NCBI GenBank assembly: GCA_037179385.1
Contig: CM074187.1
Location: forward strand, 9,363,450 to 9,427,449
From: Holothuria scabra
Lineage: Eukaryota; Echinodermata; Holothuroidea; Aspidochirotida; Holothuriidae
DNA: 64,000 bases
Direction: 5' to 3'
A program made the translations under genes and the position numbers. Shown here piece by piece: positions 1 to 10,739 of this stretch (position 1 is its first letter; each line of letters starts with the position of its first letter). A model generated the notes under the pieces. It did not search any database. It worked only from the letters and a program-made list of their open reading frames with translations, and was not told the origin of the DNA.

Positions 1-748
1 GATCGTCTTGAGTTACATGTTTTATTGTAAGTTCCAAAGCTGCTTTACGAAATAAAGGAACTGTACTGACAGGGACCCCCCCCCCCGTTTTGAACCACCT
101 CAGCAAAATCCTTGCAGTACACAATGTCTGAATAAGTGATTGACACACAGGGATTGTTTCTTCAGTTGTTTTATGTACTAATTACATCGATGTATTGATC
201 AATGTTAAGGTACTTTAACATGCACTATTAACCTTAGTTGAAAAGAGAAACATGCAGGATCAACAAGAAGTGCAAAGAAACAACAGTTAATGATACGGTA
301 GGTTCTGTATTGAATGTTATTTATCCGTCCCATGTCGGCTTGGATCCTTAACGGAGGAGGAACAAACAAACTCATATCTTCTCATAGTTGGGTTCGTATG
401 GTACTAGATACCGTACGAACCCAACTTTAGGGCTGAATCCCAATCAAGTGAAGGATCTAGAAAATTGTTACCACAGCAGTACCAACTTAAATCATGTGCT
501 TATGTCTGTTGGGTACCATCAACCAGTAAGCCCCACACTCCCCCATCATGACTTTGGTGAAAGATCTACTAAATATTTACATCCACCAAAACAAATCTGA
601 TTCTTTTAATTTTTGACAAGTTTTATTGCGAAAGATCGAAAATGAGGTGTGTTCTACCCAACAAAAGATAAACCTCTGCATTGACACAAAATTCGAAGGG
701 CTGACTTCAGAACAGAACCCAACACTGGTCACCAAGTTTTAGACTTAC
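1..748. other. Non-coding flank, probably intron 2 of gene copy 1
   Basis: This stretch lies downstream (minus sense) of the splice donor of gene copy 1. If copy 1 resembles copies A and B, whose intron 2 is 2.2-2.4 kb long, its last exon lies outside the window. I looked for the conserved last-exon sequence here and did not see it. The stretch holds a poly-C run near 77-86 and a compact hairpin at 387-425. The open frame at 388-600 begins inside that hairpin and has no coding features. Confidence 0.5.
387..425. repeat. Compact hairpin, 17-bp stem and 5-nt loop
   Basis: The arm GTTGGGTTCGTATGGTA is followed by a 5-base loop and then TACCGTACGAACCCAAC. The arms pair over 17 positions with a single mismatch, which would be a G-U pair in RNA. 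It is isolated, too short for a microRNA precursor, and has no visible target-site duplication. Its role is unknown. Confidence 0.7.
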
Positions 749-1012
749 CCTAACAAATTGACGTGACAGTCCAGTCCTCGCTGATACTTCCGTAACATCT
801 TCTGAGGTCGTTGAGAGTACCATCTGAATCAAACGGGTCCGTGCTCTCCGTTGCCTCCTTCCTTGATCCGCCCCGGAAGATGACGACATAATTCGTGCTG
901 AGAGTTGTGTGACAGCGCCATCTTCCATGTTTTCTTCGGGATGAACCACACCGTCGACAGCCATTGGATCAATCGATGACGGGGTTGGTGTAACGGTCGT
1001 GACAGGATCCAT
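749..1012 (-). CDS. HTH-like small basic protein, copy 1: main coding exon (partial gene)
   Basis: This exon encodes 88 residues beginning MDPVTTVTPTPSSIDP and ending GLSRQFVR. The reading frame leads straight into the donor AGG|GTAAGT, in phase 0 as in the other two copies. A likely 5' UTR of 73 nt runs to an upstream acceptor (CATCGACAG|G) at 1085. The N-terminal half is rich in P, T, S and V. Residues 52-60 are basic (RRQRRARTR), and residues 61-88 resemble the first two helices and the start of the recognition helix of a helix-turn-helix. Compared with copies A and B there is no frameshift or stop. The final exon is expected beyond the left edge of the window. An overlapping frame starting at 1023 (MSHQWILS) is not conserved in the other copies and was not chosen. 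Family unknown; the DNA-binding role is inference. Confidence 0.65.
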
Positions 1013-1085
1013 TGATGACTCACAAAGTGGTATCAGAAACCAACGTAAGAAAATGACTTAAATTAAACCGTAGCTAAATGCAAAC

Positions 1086-2640
1086 CTGTCGATGAAAAAA
1101 TAATGATATATGAAGAACCCGTACAACAATAAATACCAGATAGCATGATTATAGAATGGGAAGGTCTGATGTACAGTGACCGTAGTAAAATGAATATATG
1201 TCGATTACAAAGGAGATAGTTGATGTATAAAGAATTTGCACAAAACTAAATATAAATCAAGATCTCTTAACATGGTGTCCAAAGTACATGGGTATGGGAT
1301 GGTCAACTTTGGCGGCATCGATCTACTGCATGGATCGTACTTAAGTGTTTTGATAGTTGCGATATTCTGGTTTTAAGAGAGTTCTATGGGAGAAACATGT
1401 CACCAAGCTGACCCCAGTGAGGCCAGTAAAGTAGCTTAACTTTGCTCCAGAATAATCCAACTTTGGCAGTGAAGGATCCAGGCAAGGGCGCAACAGGTGC
1501 GCAATCCCTCTATTAGCCGCCGACGTGTAGATCTGCTTCGAAATCTATCAATCTTGCACCCGCTGGCTTCCCATTACTGCGAATAATCAAAGCCGCGCTA
1601 TACACCCTGAAAGTCAGTCATTCTTCACCCTGAGTCTACCGAAATATTCCAGTAGCACAGCTTTTAGATTGAAATCGAATTTAGTATGCGGAGGAGCTCA
1701 TATAACAGAACACGCACTGAAATATTCTGATTACACAGTAGGGCTGTCTGGACAAGGATGAGTTTAGACGGCTGTAGGATAGGCTATATACTGAAATATA
1801 TTGGGGTATAAGAAATGTCTCGAGTGACGAATGTCTGCCTCTGAAAGAGACACAAAAAAGTAGCCAAGTGGGTATTTTCCTGTGAACTTGTAGTTTACTT
1901 GAATAACAATTAGGACAAAGCGAGGCAAACCCGTAAAGAGGAGTGTAGTTCCTCACCACTTTTCTTAGGCCTACACAAGTTCGAACAAAATGAGATAATC
2001 CCTTAATAATCAGATTAAACCCGAAGTCAATTCAAGCTTTGGGAAAGTAAATCACCATTCTTCATCTGAACACTCTTATAAGTAACTTTTGGGAGCTGGT
2101 AAAGCGTGCGGAACCCTTTATCACCCCTCCCCTAGAAAACCGAACACTTCATCCTGCCTTCAATTTTAAACCAAAAACAACAAAAGCCAATTTAACAGCA
2201 AAACCACAGGTTGATACAAACATTAGCGGCTGGCCATAGGGGCACGGGGCACTTGCCCCCCTCCAAACATTTCCAAAGCATGGTCTTCAATTTTCCAAAA
2301 ATAACGTTATTTGATATGACATGAATAAAAAGTAGTATTTTTCTTAATCTGATCAAAGTGTCCCAGCCCTCTCTCTCATACAAATGTCATATATTATTTA
2401 TAAAGTATAAACTAATGCTTAATTGTCAAGGATTTATTTCGTAATTGTCTCAAAATTTTAGTCCAGTACCGGCCGCTCAGAAGCGTTGATAGCGCTACCA
2501 GCACCGATGGCAGTACTGAATCAGTACTGTGGCCGGTTCAGGTTTACAGGCTCATTCGACCACTGGCCATATGAGTTAATATGATTCGAGAAGTTATGAT
2601 TTCAATTTATTTCTAACGGTGTGCAGCTCCTTGAAACAAA
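1086..2640. other. Probable intron 1 of gene copy 1; no gene seen
   Basis: This region lies between the main coding exon of copy 1 and the repeats that precede its putative 5' exon. About 60 bp next to the exon (to about 1145) are clearly shared with copies A and B; beyond that the similarity stops. The open frames at 1681-1959 and 2192-2383 lack splice context or recognisable protein character. Confidence 0.4.
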
Positions 2641-3820
2641 AAAGACCAGAACAAATTTATGTTTGATATTTTGACGAGGAATAATTTTAGGCATAGCTTA
2701 CTGGGCAAATTTTTACTCATTTCCCATGTTTAATTCTCGAGATATTAGAATTGAAGTTGACATATTTTCTACAAAAAGTGAACTTGCAACAAGTCGACGT
2801 GATGTATGGGTTACAGTTAGTTTCCGCCCTCGCTACTTTCCGCCCCTCAAAAACGGTGCTTTCCGCCCCTTTTATTTTCAGCAGAAAACATCATTTTGGG
2901 AGGCGGAAAGCAATGGAATGGAATGCGATACCAGTGGTACTTTAGTCAAATGAAGATTCCATCAGCTTTTCCTTAAAGTTTCAAACTTCATCGATGTCTT
3001 TCACTATTCAATGCGGCATCCATTACCTCCATGTTGACGTCTTTCCAAGCAACATTCTCACTGTAGACTTTGGTATGCTTATACCTACTTACGTACAGGT
3101 ATATGGTATGCAGTGCTGTGAACAACTGTTCACACATTCAGCATAAGTCTACCTATAGACAAGCGTACTACTTATGCGTAAAAAAATACAAGTCCGTGAC
3201 TAGACTTGACGTTTAGAAAAAAGGTGGTAAAATTCACTCTTTCGATGATTTTTGATGAGGATACTGAAAAAGTTTTAGGCGTAGCAATTAATTCAATTGT
3301 TGCCTTGTACTTGGATTTGAAATTTGAAGTTAACAGTTATTTTTATCACATGTTAGTTCAAACATTACTTTCCGCCCCAAGATTTTTAGGGGCGGAAAGA
3401 AACTGGCGGAAACTATCGAGGGCGGAACGGACCCCGATGTAATGTATTCACATTGATGGAAATGTTTAGTTGTTTCTTTCTAAAATTTAACACTATATTT
3501 ATACAATTTAACTGCGATATGTTGTAGCCATAAGTGCATCCCGAGCAATGGAAGTTTAAACACTTAATTTGCCTTAAGGGCAAGATAGCATTCCTAATCA
3601 AACAGCAGGATCAAAAATAAATAAAAAACAAAACATTGACCATCAATATGAATACATGACATAGCACCCGCTTGGTTCAAGTTTACCTTTTGTAGAAAAT
3701 TTGTCAACTTCCGTTGCTAATATCTCGAGAGCCGAACATGAGAAATGAATGAAAACTTCACCAGAGTGTTTAGAATATATTCGCCTTTAATATATTAAAC
3801 AAAAATTTGGTTCTGGTCTA
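2641..3820. repeat. Fold-back element with terminal inverted repeats of about 150 bp
   Basis: The sequence from 2641 (starting AAAGACCAGAACAAATTT) is repeated in inverted, diverged form ending at 3820. Both arms share GACCAGAAC, TTCTCATGTT-like, CTCGAGATATTAG and GTTGACA..TTTTCTACAAAA blocks. The interior is interrupted by a separate nested element at 2807-3435. Related arm sequences occur in the gene-unit introns (near 17020-17180, 30690-30850 and 33480-33600), so this is a dispersed family. Confidence 0.6.
2807..3435. mobile_element. MITE-like element with TTTCCGCCCC subterminal repeats, nested in the fold-back
   Basis: The left arm carries TTTCCGCCC three times (2820-2875) and a reverse copy near 2910. 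The right arm carries the reverse motifs GGGGCGGAAAG, GGCGGAAAC and GGGCGGAACGG (3392-3429). The direct repeat GATGTA flanks the element (2801-2806 and 3436-3441). Outside the flanks the fold-back sequence resumes, so this element inserted into it. No transposase is encoded; the element is about 630 bp and non-autonomous. It recalls, but is not identical to, the TTTCGCCCCC family found elsewhere in the window. Confidence 0.6.
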
Positions 3821-3869
3821 TTAAAGGAGATTTTACTTTGCAACAAAGAAAATGGTAAAATGTCACATT

Positions 3870-4115
3870 GTCCTGTAAAGGAGCCAGTACAAGTTATCTG
3901 GTAATTTTCTGATCATTTAGCAATTTGATTTTCTTTTCATTAGAACGAAGATTTTATTGCAAAGGAAAGCTCAAAATAATGACTGCTTAAATTCTACTTA
4001 CAAGCCTGGCAAATGCAATTTCCGGCTATCTGAGAGGTCGCGATTTCTCAAAAATATCTGTACGCTCCGCGCCAACTGATGGTGGCGCTCCGCTTAGATA
4101 GTCTTTCGGGCAGTC
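3870..4115 (-). repeat. Dispersed repeat with CTAAGCGGAGCGCCACCATC motif, copy 1
   Basis: On the minus strand this reads ACTATCTAAGCGGAGCGCCA, then AGTTGGCGCGGAGCG, then a T-rich region with GAGCTTTCCTTTGCAATAA, ending near ATGATCAGAAAATTACC. The same blocks occur in order at 8030-8240 and 14015-14240 on the plus strand. Short pieces of the first motif also occur near 7838 and 12345. Element class unknown. Confidence 0.65.
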
Positions 4116-4387
4116 AGTCACCACTTCTCATGACCCTCCCCCTCCCGAAAAAAAATATTTTTGGACGACATCCCATGATACTATTTGAGACGTATTGGTC
4201 TCAGCTTGAGTCCCCCCCCCCCCCCAAAAAAAAAAAAAAAAATTTCCTTATATCCGCCCTTGTGTCTTAGGCCTTAAGAAAATCCAGTTTGGTTTCCCTC
4301 CTCAGACTAGCCGAACTAATATCACCCTGTCTCTTTATTATCTAGCACTCGTTTCCAGTCTAATGAAAGTTGTTTAAGTTAACTTAC

Positions 4388-4720
4388 CAATTAATTCTAG
4401 GGTGTAGAAGAACGTTCCGGGTAAAAATGCTGGTTTCTCAATATTTCAAAGTGGGTAAAGATTAAAGCCGTGTCTTCTCGGTCAGCGTCAAGTATAAAAT
4501 GAAAGTATCTTGCAAGATAGCTGCTGACTTCATGTTCAGACTTCGACATTGTCACTCTTCATTCATTTCTTAATATCATGCTTCTCATATAACAAGAGGA
4601 TTTCATTCACACTTGGCATCAAAGCGGTGCTCTGGCCTGGGGATTAGAGGCGTGTTCACACATTACACGGAGCCGCACTATAATCCTGCTATTGTTGTGG
4701 AGTGTTTCCCTGTGATGTCT
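4388..4720 (-). promoter_or_regulatory. Conserved promoter / 5'-exon block, gene copy 1
   Basis: On the minus strand this contains a TATA-like GGATTATAGTGCGGCTCCG, then a conserved leader with GTGTGAACACGCCTCTAATC, then ATG at 4549 beginning a short frame (MSKSEHEVSSYLAR...), and finally ATTG|GTAAGT, a strong donor just below 4388. The same order is seen in copies A and B. The short frame meets a stop before the donor here, and its frame is not preserved between copies, so the exon may be a 5' UTR exon or a decaying coding exon. It lies 3.3 kb upstream of the main coding exon of copy 1. Exon status and linkage are inferred. Confidence 0.45.
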
Positions 4721-4972
4721 TTCTGTACAATCACTGATATCAGAACAAGTGTTCAATCGGAGGTATCGATTTAACGACTTCCATCTTAAGGTCTTGTAAT
4801 AGCGGATTAACCTAGGCGCATCATCTCCAGATTGGATGTCCCGTAATCTCTGCAAAGTCGGCTGTTAGCTGCATGGTCCAAAAGAAGAGTGTTTCAGTAC
4901 GGCGCACAACCGACTTCGTCGGCTGGCGATCGATTTCAGTGGCAATCTTATGCCATGCAAATGGAAGTGAAG

Positions 4973-5920
4973 GGTTACCAGTCGTTTCGCCCCTTTGCCA
5001 GTTTTCCCCCAAGTGGAGGTCGTTTCGCCCCTAAAGTGGAAGTCGTTTTACCCATATACACGAATCCGGACAGTAAGTGATAGTCTGATTTCAGTCGGCT
5101 ATAACTGTATACCGGGGTTCGTCACCTTTAAATCTTTCGATTTCCTTGCTTACCTCTATCATGGATGGTTGTACACTAATTTGTATCTTGAATTCTCCAA
5201 TTTCACTAAATATGAGGGTTTGAAATTCATGTAAACAATAAATAAAGACTATTTAAGGCTGACGGACCACACTAATGGCGGCCTACAGTCACTAAAAACA
5301 AGTGCTAATCGGATTCGTCTATACTTACCTTATTTTTTAAGACTTGCCACGATAAGTACAACAAAACACTGTTTCATTTATATCGCAAAGGTATTATGAA
5401 ACAATATTTGGTGAAATTCTGACAAAAACTTAAAAGAACTCTCCGGCAATGTTGCAGTTTACAATCTTCAATACCAACAACCAATCATATGTCAATAGGT
5501 TGGAAACTGGGCCTTAAAACTCCATCTAACTAGTCGAGTTGACCTGGTGTTCTCTTTCACATTCAGAATGAATTAAGTTACCGGTAACCTAAAATTTCAG
5601 TCAGCGATTTCTTTTGCGCAATTTTCGTTTTTTGCACCATTTATTAAAAAAAATTTCTAGATCTAAAACAATTAATGAACTGAATATGATTCAAGCTCTA
5701 CCAATAAAAAGAAAGTACATAACGATGTAGTCAACAAGATGAAAAACATAGGACTTGACGAACAATCACGTTAAGGGGAGGAAATTTACACAGACAGATT
5801 AGGGCCGGGCTAACTGGTAGGTGTTTGGAGGCGAATTGACAGGTCTTTGGGGGAGAACTGTTATTTGGGACAAACTTGTTGGTGGTGAACTGGCAAGGGG
5901 ACGAAACGACCGACTACACC
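4973..5920 (-). mobile_element. Non-autonomous DNA transposon of the TTTCGCCCCC family, diverged copy
   Basis: The left end is GGTTACCAGTCGTTTCGCCC (4973). The right end (5886-5920) carries GGTGAACTGGCAAGGGGACG and CGAAACGACC, the reverse of the same terminus. Inside the right end are the subterminal repeats GGAGGCGAATTGACAGGTC and TTTGGGGGAGAACTG, matching in inverted orientation the left arm of the element at 20441-21283. A SINE tail fragment (5494-5531) lies inside. No coding capacity is seen; the open frames at 4889-5234 are terminus sequence. Confidence 0.6.
5494..5531 (+). mobile_element. SINE 3'-tail fragment
   Basis: The sequence GGTTGGAAACTGGGCCTTAA followed by AACTCCATCTAACTAG matches the 3' tail of the tRNA-derived SINE that is complete at 9716-9990. 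The head and body are missing. Confidence 0.55.
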
Positions 5921-5986
5921 GGAGTATCCGGAGAAAAAAAACTCACCTACGTCGAGCGGGATTCAAACCCATGCACATGTGAAACA

Positions 5987-6540
5987 CATATACGCAGTAA
6001 TAAGGGAAATAAGATCTTAGGCCTATTACGCAGGAACCTCTCATTTTGTTCCAAAGATGTTAAATTGGCGGCCTATAAAGGTTTACTAAGGCCATTGTTG
6101 GAGTATGCTTGTTCCGTCTGGGATCCACATCAGATTTCACTCCAAGATAGATTGGAGGGAGTACAAAAAAGATCTGCCAGGTTTATATCCAGCGAGTACT
6201 CCCGAGAAGTTGGCTCTATGACCGCACTCCTCAAAGATCTAGGTCTAGATACTTTGTCTGACCGCCGGAGACGTTGCAGACTTATCATTTTTGCCAAAGG
6301 TATTTACGGCCAAGCTAACATCCCTCTGTCTAATCTGTGTAAACCTACTCGTTGTTCTCGTAACATGCATGCTTTGCACTTTACCCCCCCCCCCCCCCCT
6401 CTGCTAGGACTAATTATCTTAAGGACAGTTTTGTCCCTAATACTATTCGGGATTGGAATAATCTCCCAGAGAGTCTTATTGCGGGGGTCATAAGTCACCC
6501 AAAGCCAGTGGATTTCATTACGAACTCTTTGAGGGCATGA
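5987..6540 (+). pseudogene. 5'-truncated LINE: C-terminal end of reverse transcriptase ORF
   Basis: The translation from 5987 reads through blocks typical of the region after the polymerase domain in CR1/L2/Jockey-like non-LTR retrotransposons: NKILGLLRRNL, VKLAAYKGLLRPLLEYACSV, WDPHQ, RLEGVQKRSARF and LGLDTLSDRRRRCRL. A poly-C tract near 6385-6398 shifts the frame. After it, another frame gives the expected ending (LKDSFVPNTIRDWNNLPESL) and a stop at 6538-6540. The catalytic core is absent, so this is a dead 5'-truncated copy. About 60 bp of 3' UTR with GAAGAAGAAGAAG follows. Clade assignment within non-LTR elements is uncertain. Confidence 0.85.
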
Positions 6541-6779
6541 CTGATCACACGGCACGTGCGCGGTGTATAAATGTCCTTTTGGATGTCTCACCGTCTTGAA
6601 GAAGAAGAAGCACCTGGAATAGACCACTATATCACTTGACGACCCTTGTGATCTCTGCAAGTCTTTGAGGACTTATGCACTGGTAAAAAAAATATATCGT
6701 TATTTCACAATAAAACTGACAGCTTGGATTCCGGTGCTCGAACTGTACTTTTACAGTTGTGTGTAAATACAATATAAAC

Positions 6780-7010
6780 GGTATCTAAGAAACCTCTGAA
6801 CATTAAGACGGGGGGGGGGGGGTATGTCAATGTTCCCAAGGTTCGCTGTTCCCGAGGTTCAATGTTCTCGAATCTAGGGAACACCCGCACTTCTGGGAAC
6901 ACCGAACCACGGAATAACGAACCTTCTCATCATCGTTAAATCTTCGAGATATGTAAACGGGGAACGTCGAACCTTGGGAACATTAAACCCCGGGAACATT
7001 GGGTAGATCC
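6780..7010. repeat. Inverted-repeat sequence built from GTTCCC/GGGAAC motifs
   Basis: The left part has CAATGTTCCCAAGGTTCG, GTTCCCGAGGTTCAATG and related copies. The right part has the reverse forms GAACCTTGGGAACATT and CCCGGGAACATTGGG (6975-7002). A poly-G run (6811-6822) lies at the left. The arrangement fits a short MITE-like hairpin element, but I cannot fix its ends or a target-site duplication. Confidence 0.45.
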
Positions 7011-8029
7011 CGTAAAGAAAGAGGGGGCTTCAAGGGAGTATTCAGGGGAAATGGTTACATACATACAGTCAATATAAGATAGCTGTCTTATTTAAAACTG
7101 GAAAAATAACGTACACTACCCGGAATCCTAGCTTTCAGTTCTTTTACTGTAAAATACATTTTTCAGTGTGTATAGGAAAGTGTTATTACGACGTTAAATG
7201 AAATTGAATAACTTATTGCACTTGACGAAAAGACTGTAAGAGTAACAGTGAAGAAATTGACAGAAATAGCCTGTTATACGAAACTAATGAATGGCTAAGT
7301 GACGAGGGCTTAAATAGAAAAGATATTAATTTGCGCCCTTGCTTGCTCGGTATTCTTAAAATAAATCATGTGTTTTCAGACTACAACCCGTTCGAGTGAA
7401 ACTCTCGAAAACTGAGGTCAGTCAGTTTTGTAAGGGACGCGGGTTTTCTCTGAAAGTGTGGGGGATGCATGGGCATGCAGTATATTGAGTGATCGCCGGC
7501 CTGGTAGAGGGGTGTCCACCTCCCCCTTTGAAAATTTTTGGCCTTCCCAAGGAGTATGGATGCAAAATGGTGCAAGATTTTCAACTGAAGTGACAGGAGT
7601 AGTCTTGAAAGTTGAATTGTGGCAGTTAAAGGGAAATAAAACTACAAGTTTTGTCTTTACATGCAATGTTATGCCATGCATGCTATCGTTTTTAAGTAAA
7701 ATGTATTTCTAAATTTGCGTTCTTTTAGGAGTCAAAATAAAAGCAAATCAGCGATCGGCATAGGTGCACGGGAGCATTTCAGTTTGGGGTTTCTTGTCCG
7801 AAAAACCGTAATCAGGTAATTCTGCCATAAAGACTACCTAAGCGGAGCGCCACCATCAAAATTTCGAAACTGATGGCCAGAGATAGCATTTTCATACTTA
7901 CACATAGAATCTACGATCACTATCCTTTTGCCGCTGGCAATAAGATGCTCACTTCAAAATAAGTTCGCCAACTGCAAAGTAATCACAAAGGTATGTAAAA
8001 AGTACTTTGACCCGAAACATGTAAGTTTG
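7011..8029. other. No gene seen; repeat-like sequence
   Basis: The open frames at 7381-7712 on both strands cover a segment with GGGGTGTCCACCTCCCCCTT and an ATGCAAAATGGTGCA motif that resembles 8870-9015. This suggests interior sequence of non-autonomous DNA transposons rather than coding DNA. A short piece of the CTAAGCGGAGCGCCACCATC repeat lies near 7838-7858. Confidence 0.35.
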
Positions 8030-8240
8030 CCCGAAATACTATCTAAGCGGAGCACCATCATTAGTTGGCGCGGATCGTATAGAAAATTTTGAGCAGCGCG
8101 ACCGGTCAAAAGGCCAAAAACTGTGTTTTCATGCTCAGTGTAAAGAAAATCTTAATAGTCTTTACTTTTAGCTCTCCTTTGCAATAATAAAAAAATCAGT
8201 AAATTGTTTACTTCAGAAAATTACCACATAAAATTTATAC
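8030..8240 (+). repeat. Dispersed repeat with CTAAGCGGAGC motif, copy 2
   Basis: This contains ACTATCTAAGCGGAGCACCA, AGTTGGCGCGGATCG and downstream AGCTCTCCTTTGCAATAA in the same order as the copies at 3870-4115 (reverse strand) and 14015-14240. Confidence 0.6.
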
Positions 8241-8400
8241 CACAACCATTGAATAAAAAGGTCTTGAATTTTTTCGGGGGCAAACCATACAAAGGAATTG
8301 AAAATATTCTAACATCTCTCTATCCGACTTTGGCTTAATTCAAGATCCTCTGAATTGATGAAAACGCCCGAACTCTCGACTATAAATGATTTACCCTTAA

Positions 8401-8697
8401 AGGGCCAAAACTCTCACCCAGAACTACAATTTTGGTACCCGGGTACCGAAATCCTCAATTGGCTCAGCTCTTTGATTGACAGCTAATTCAAACAATGCAG
8501 AGTGCCAAAGCTTATATTACACAGCATGAGCGGTACTGAGAGTGCTTTTATTATATAAATTGAGTTTTTCTATACTCGTCCCGAAGAAATAAACAGAGAT
8601 TGTATCTGGATGAGGCTGAATTTCAGACAATTGTGGGAGGGGCTTCAGTAAAAAGGTTAGGAGAACTGGTACTGTTTGGGGTGAGAGCACTGGGCCT
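8401..8697 (+). mobile_element. TTAA-inserting MITE (family M1), intact copy
   Basis: This 297-bp element is flanked on both sides by TTAA (8397-8400 and 8698-8701). The inverted termini are AGGGCCAAAACTCTCACCC on the left and, reversed from the right, AGGCCCAGTGCTCTCACCCC. Copies at 32235-32531, 18168-18465 (inverted) and 42678-42977 share the interior, including GCTCAGCTCTTTGATTGACA. TTAA duplication is typical of piggyBac-type elements. No protein is encoded. Confidence 0.85.
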
Positions 8698-9715
8698 TTA
8701 ACAAGTTAACATCTTTTGCATGGTTAATGGCAAAATACTGCTCAACGCCCGCGGCCTCCGCTTCTGCCCTTTCTCGTCCGCTCGTCGTCCACGCAGCCAG
8801 CCGGGAACGAGTCTAAGTGACGGACCTAGGGCCACTTTGAACATTTTTAAAAGGGGTGTCCTTACATGCAATCTGGTGTCACAGATAAAGTAAAATTTGG
8901 AGTTTGACAAATTTGCGAACTTTTAGGAGGCATCACTGAGGGGGCACTGGGCGACAATCCCTCCCCTTTGATTTTTTTCTAGAAATTGAGTGTATCTCAC
9001 ATGCAATATGGTGCCGCATAAGCTACTTTTTGTAAACCAGTGCATGTTTCTGAATCCGAATCTGTGTTTAGTTTAGTTTTCCTGTCTCGGAAGTAACTGC
9101 GTAGAAAACTGTACGGCATATTCCTTGTTCAGTCACATCCATAATTTTTGAAGCTGAGTAGCCAGAAAAACAGTCCGCTCCGAGGGGTAGTCCAGGAACC
9201 GATATCCTGAGAGAATTCTCAATAGTAAATTTTTTAAGGCTTTGAAGCGAGTACTCTTGAAAACATTTACATGTACCATCTTGACATATATAAAACTAGG
9301 GCTGAAAGAGGCTTAAGGTGTCAGGTCACTCACGAAGTGAGGGGGGATGCGCGGGACATTAATGGGCTTCGACGGAACTTGTTTCCCAAACTCGTATAAC
9401 CTCTGGTTACATGAGTACATGCAACTCCCACTCATCTTTCAGTGATATTTATTTTCAAACATTTGTTACCTTCCTCAGCCTGGATTCAATATCCATCAGA
9501 CCAACAAATAGATTCACACTCATGGATTGGTGTTAAGTTACTTTAAATACCGGTGCCTTAAAATCTGAATGGGCAATTTTGCTCTAAAAAAAATCTTCGC
9601 CTACGCGAAGCTGGGCCAGTCACAAGATTATGGATTATAAAGTGATAACTGCAGCAGCGTAAAGTAGGGGCATGGAGACGTCACCTATACTCCCCAATTA
9701 TATTTGGCTTTCTTG
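8698..9715. other. No gene seen; diverged piece of the gene-unit flank
   Basis: The stretch 9355-9560 is a diverged match to 24000-24250 and 37040-37290, the upstream flank of units A and B. They share AACTC..CCTCTGGTTA, GCAACTCCCA and ATACCGGTGCCTT-like blocks. The rest holds polypyrimidine and MITE-like fragments. The open frame at 8698-8910 starts inside the M1 border and is not credible. Confidence 0.35.
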
Positions 9716-9990
9716 GTTAGGTTAAGTAGGTTAGGTTAGGTTAAGTTAGATGGAGTTTTACGGCCCAGTTGCTAACCAGTTGGTATAGCCGGCCAAGGCA
9801 TATTTTCTCCAGTTGCGACTCACTCGCTGGTTTTCCCTTCTCCATTGCTTATGCTTGGCACCAAGCACAATGGCAGTATAGGTTCTATTTTGCAAGTCTT
9901 CGGTATGAACAGGTCAGTATCCGAATTACTTCCGACCTCCCGATTCCCAGTTTGATGTTCTAACCACTTGACCATGCAGCCAGTCTCTTG
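9716..9990 (-). mobile_element. tRNA-derived SINE, full-length copy
   Basis: Read on the minus strand, it begins near 9987 with GACTGGCTGCATGGTCAAGT and GGTTAGAACATC, an A-box-like D-arm. A tRNA-unrelated body follows (AAGACTTGCAAAATAGAACC, then CAACTGGAGAAAATATGCC). It ends with ACTGGGCCGTAAAACTCC and a tail of TAACCT-type repeats, which appears on the plus strand as GGTTAGGTTAAGTAGG. The copy at 38192-38446 has the same organisation with a better-preserved tRNA head. The TTAGG-like run is the SINE tail, not a telomere. Confidence 0.75.
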
Positions 9991-10739
9991 ACTTCATGAG
10001 ATGTTCCGTTGGTACATTTGCTGATTTGCCGGTTTACCCACAAAGTGCACCCCTCCTACGCGCGCTACTTACTCTGTTATACCAGGGATTCCCCTCAAAA
10101 ATTAAAACTATAGTGCACCGAGAGGTTAGGTTTTCTAATTAATATCTCAACTAGCAAGGCAAAATATGGAGCTGCATGTTGCAACGCACACTACCGTGCG
10201 GCTTTCCTTGATATTCGATATACCCGCACAAATTAATGTTGCGGATAGAAATGGACAAGACGCGGTTCTACATGGGTTATGGGGACTCAAGCCCCCCTCC
10301 CCCAAATGTGCCCCCCCCCCAAAAAAACCCCCAATGTCCGAGGACGTGTATATCCGTACACTTTGTTTGAAGGCATTGCCAAAGATGCCAAAAAATCTGT
10401 TTCATGCTGCTTCATTTAAAGCTCACATTCTCCCATTATTTTGGGCAGGTCACATGTGGTCGAGTCTTCTTCGCGAAAATTACATGCTTACGGCCTCCAT
10501 ACGGGATCAATTTTTCGTCAATTAATTATAGCAATCAATCAATGACAAAAAATTGAAATTTCTCACACACGATCATTTTTTTTAATTTAGTGTCAATTTT
10601 CATCCTGATCAAAATCTTTGAAATGAAAGGATTTGTCGAGATTAAGTTCTTGCCTTGTCCATCACTCCAAACCCATACTGTGGTAATTGCTTCCATATGA
10701 ACGAAGATTTAGGAAATCATAGTTCCCTATCTGTAGTCA
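9991..10739. other. No gene seen
   Basis: This contains a C-rich block at 10281-10330 (CCCCCC runs) that creates the open frame 10166-10525, plus ordinary AT-rich sequence. No splice or family signal was recognised. Confidence 0.35.

Noticed and set aside
829..1023. Alternative minus-strand start MSHQWILSRP in gene copy 1
   Set aside because: The frame is not preserved in copies A and B, whereas MDPVTT is preserved in all three.
9716..9755. TTAGG-like run resembling an arthropod telomere repeat
   Set aside because: It is the 3' tail of the SINE on the minus strand and is short and irregular.
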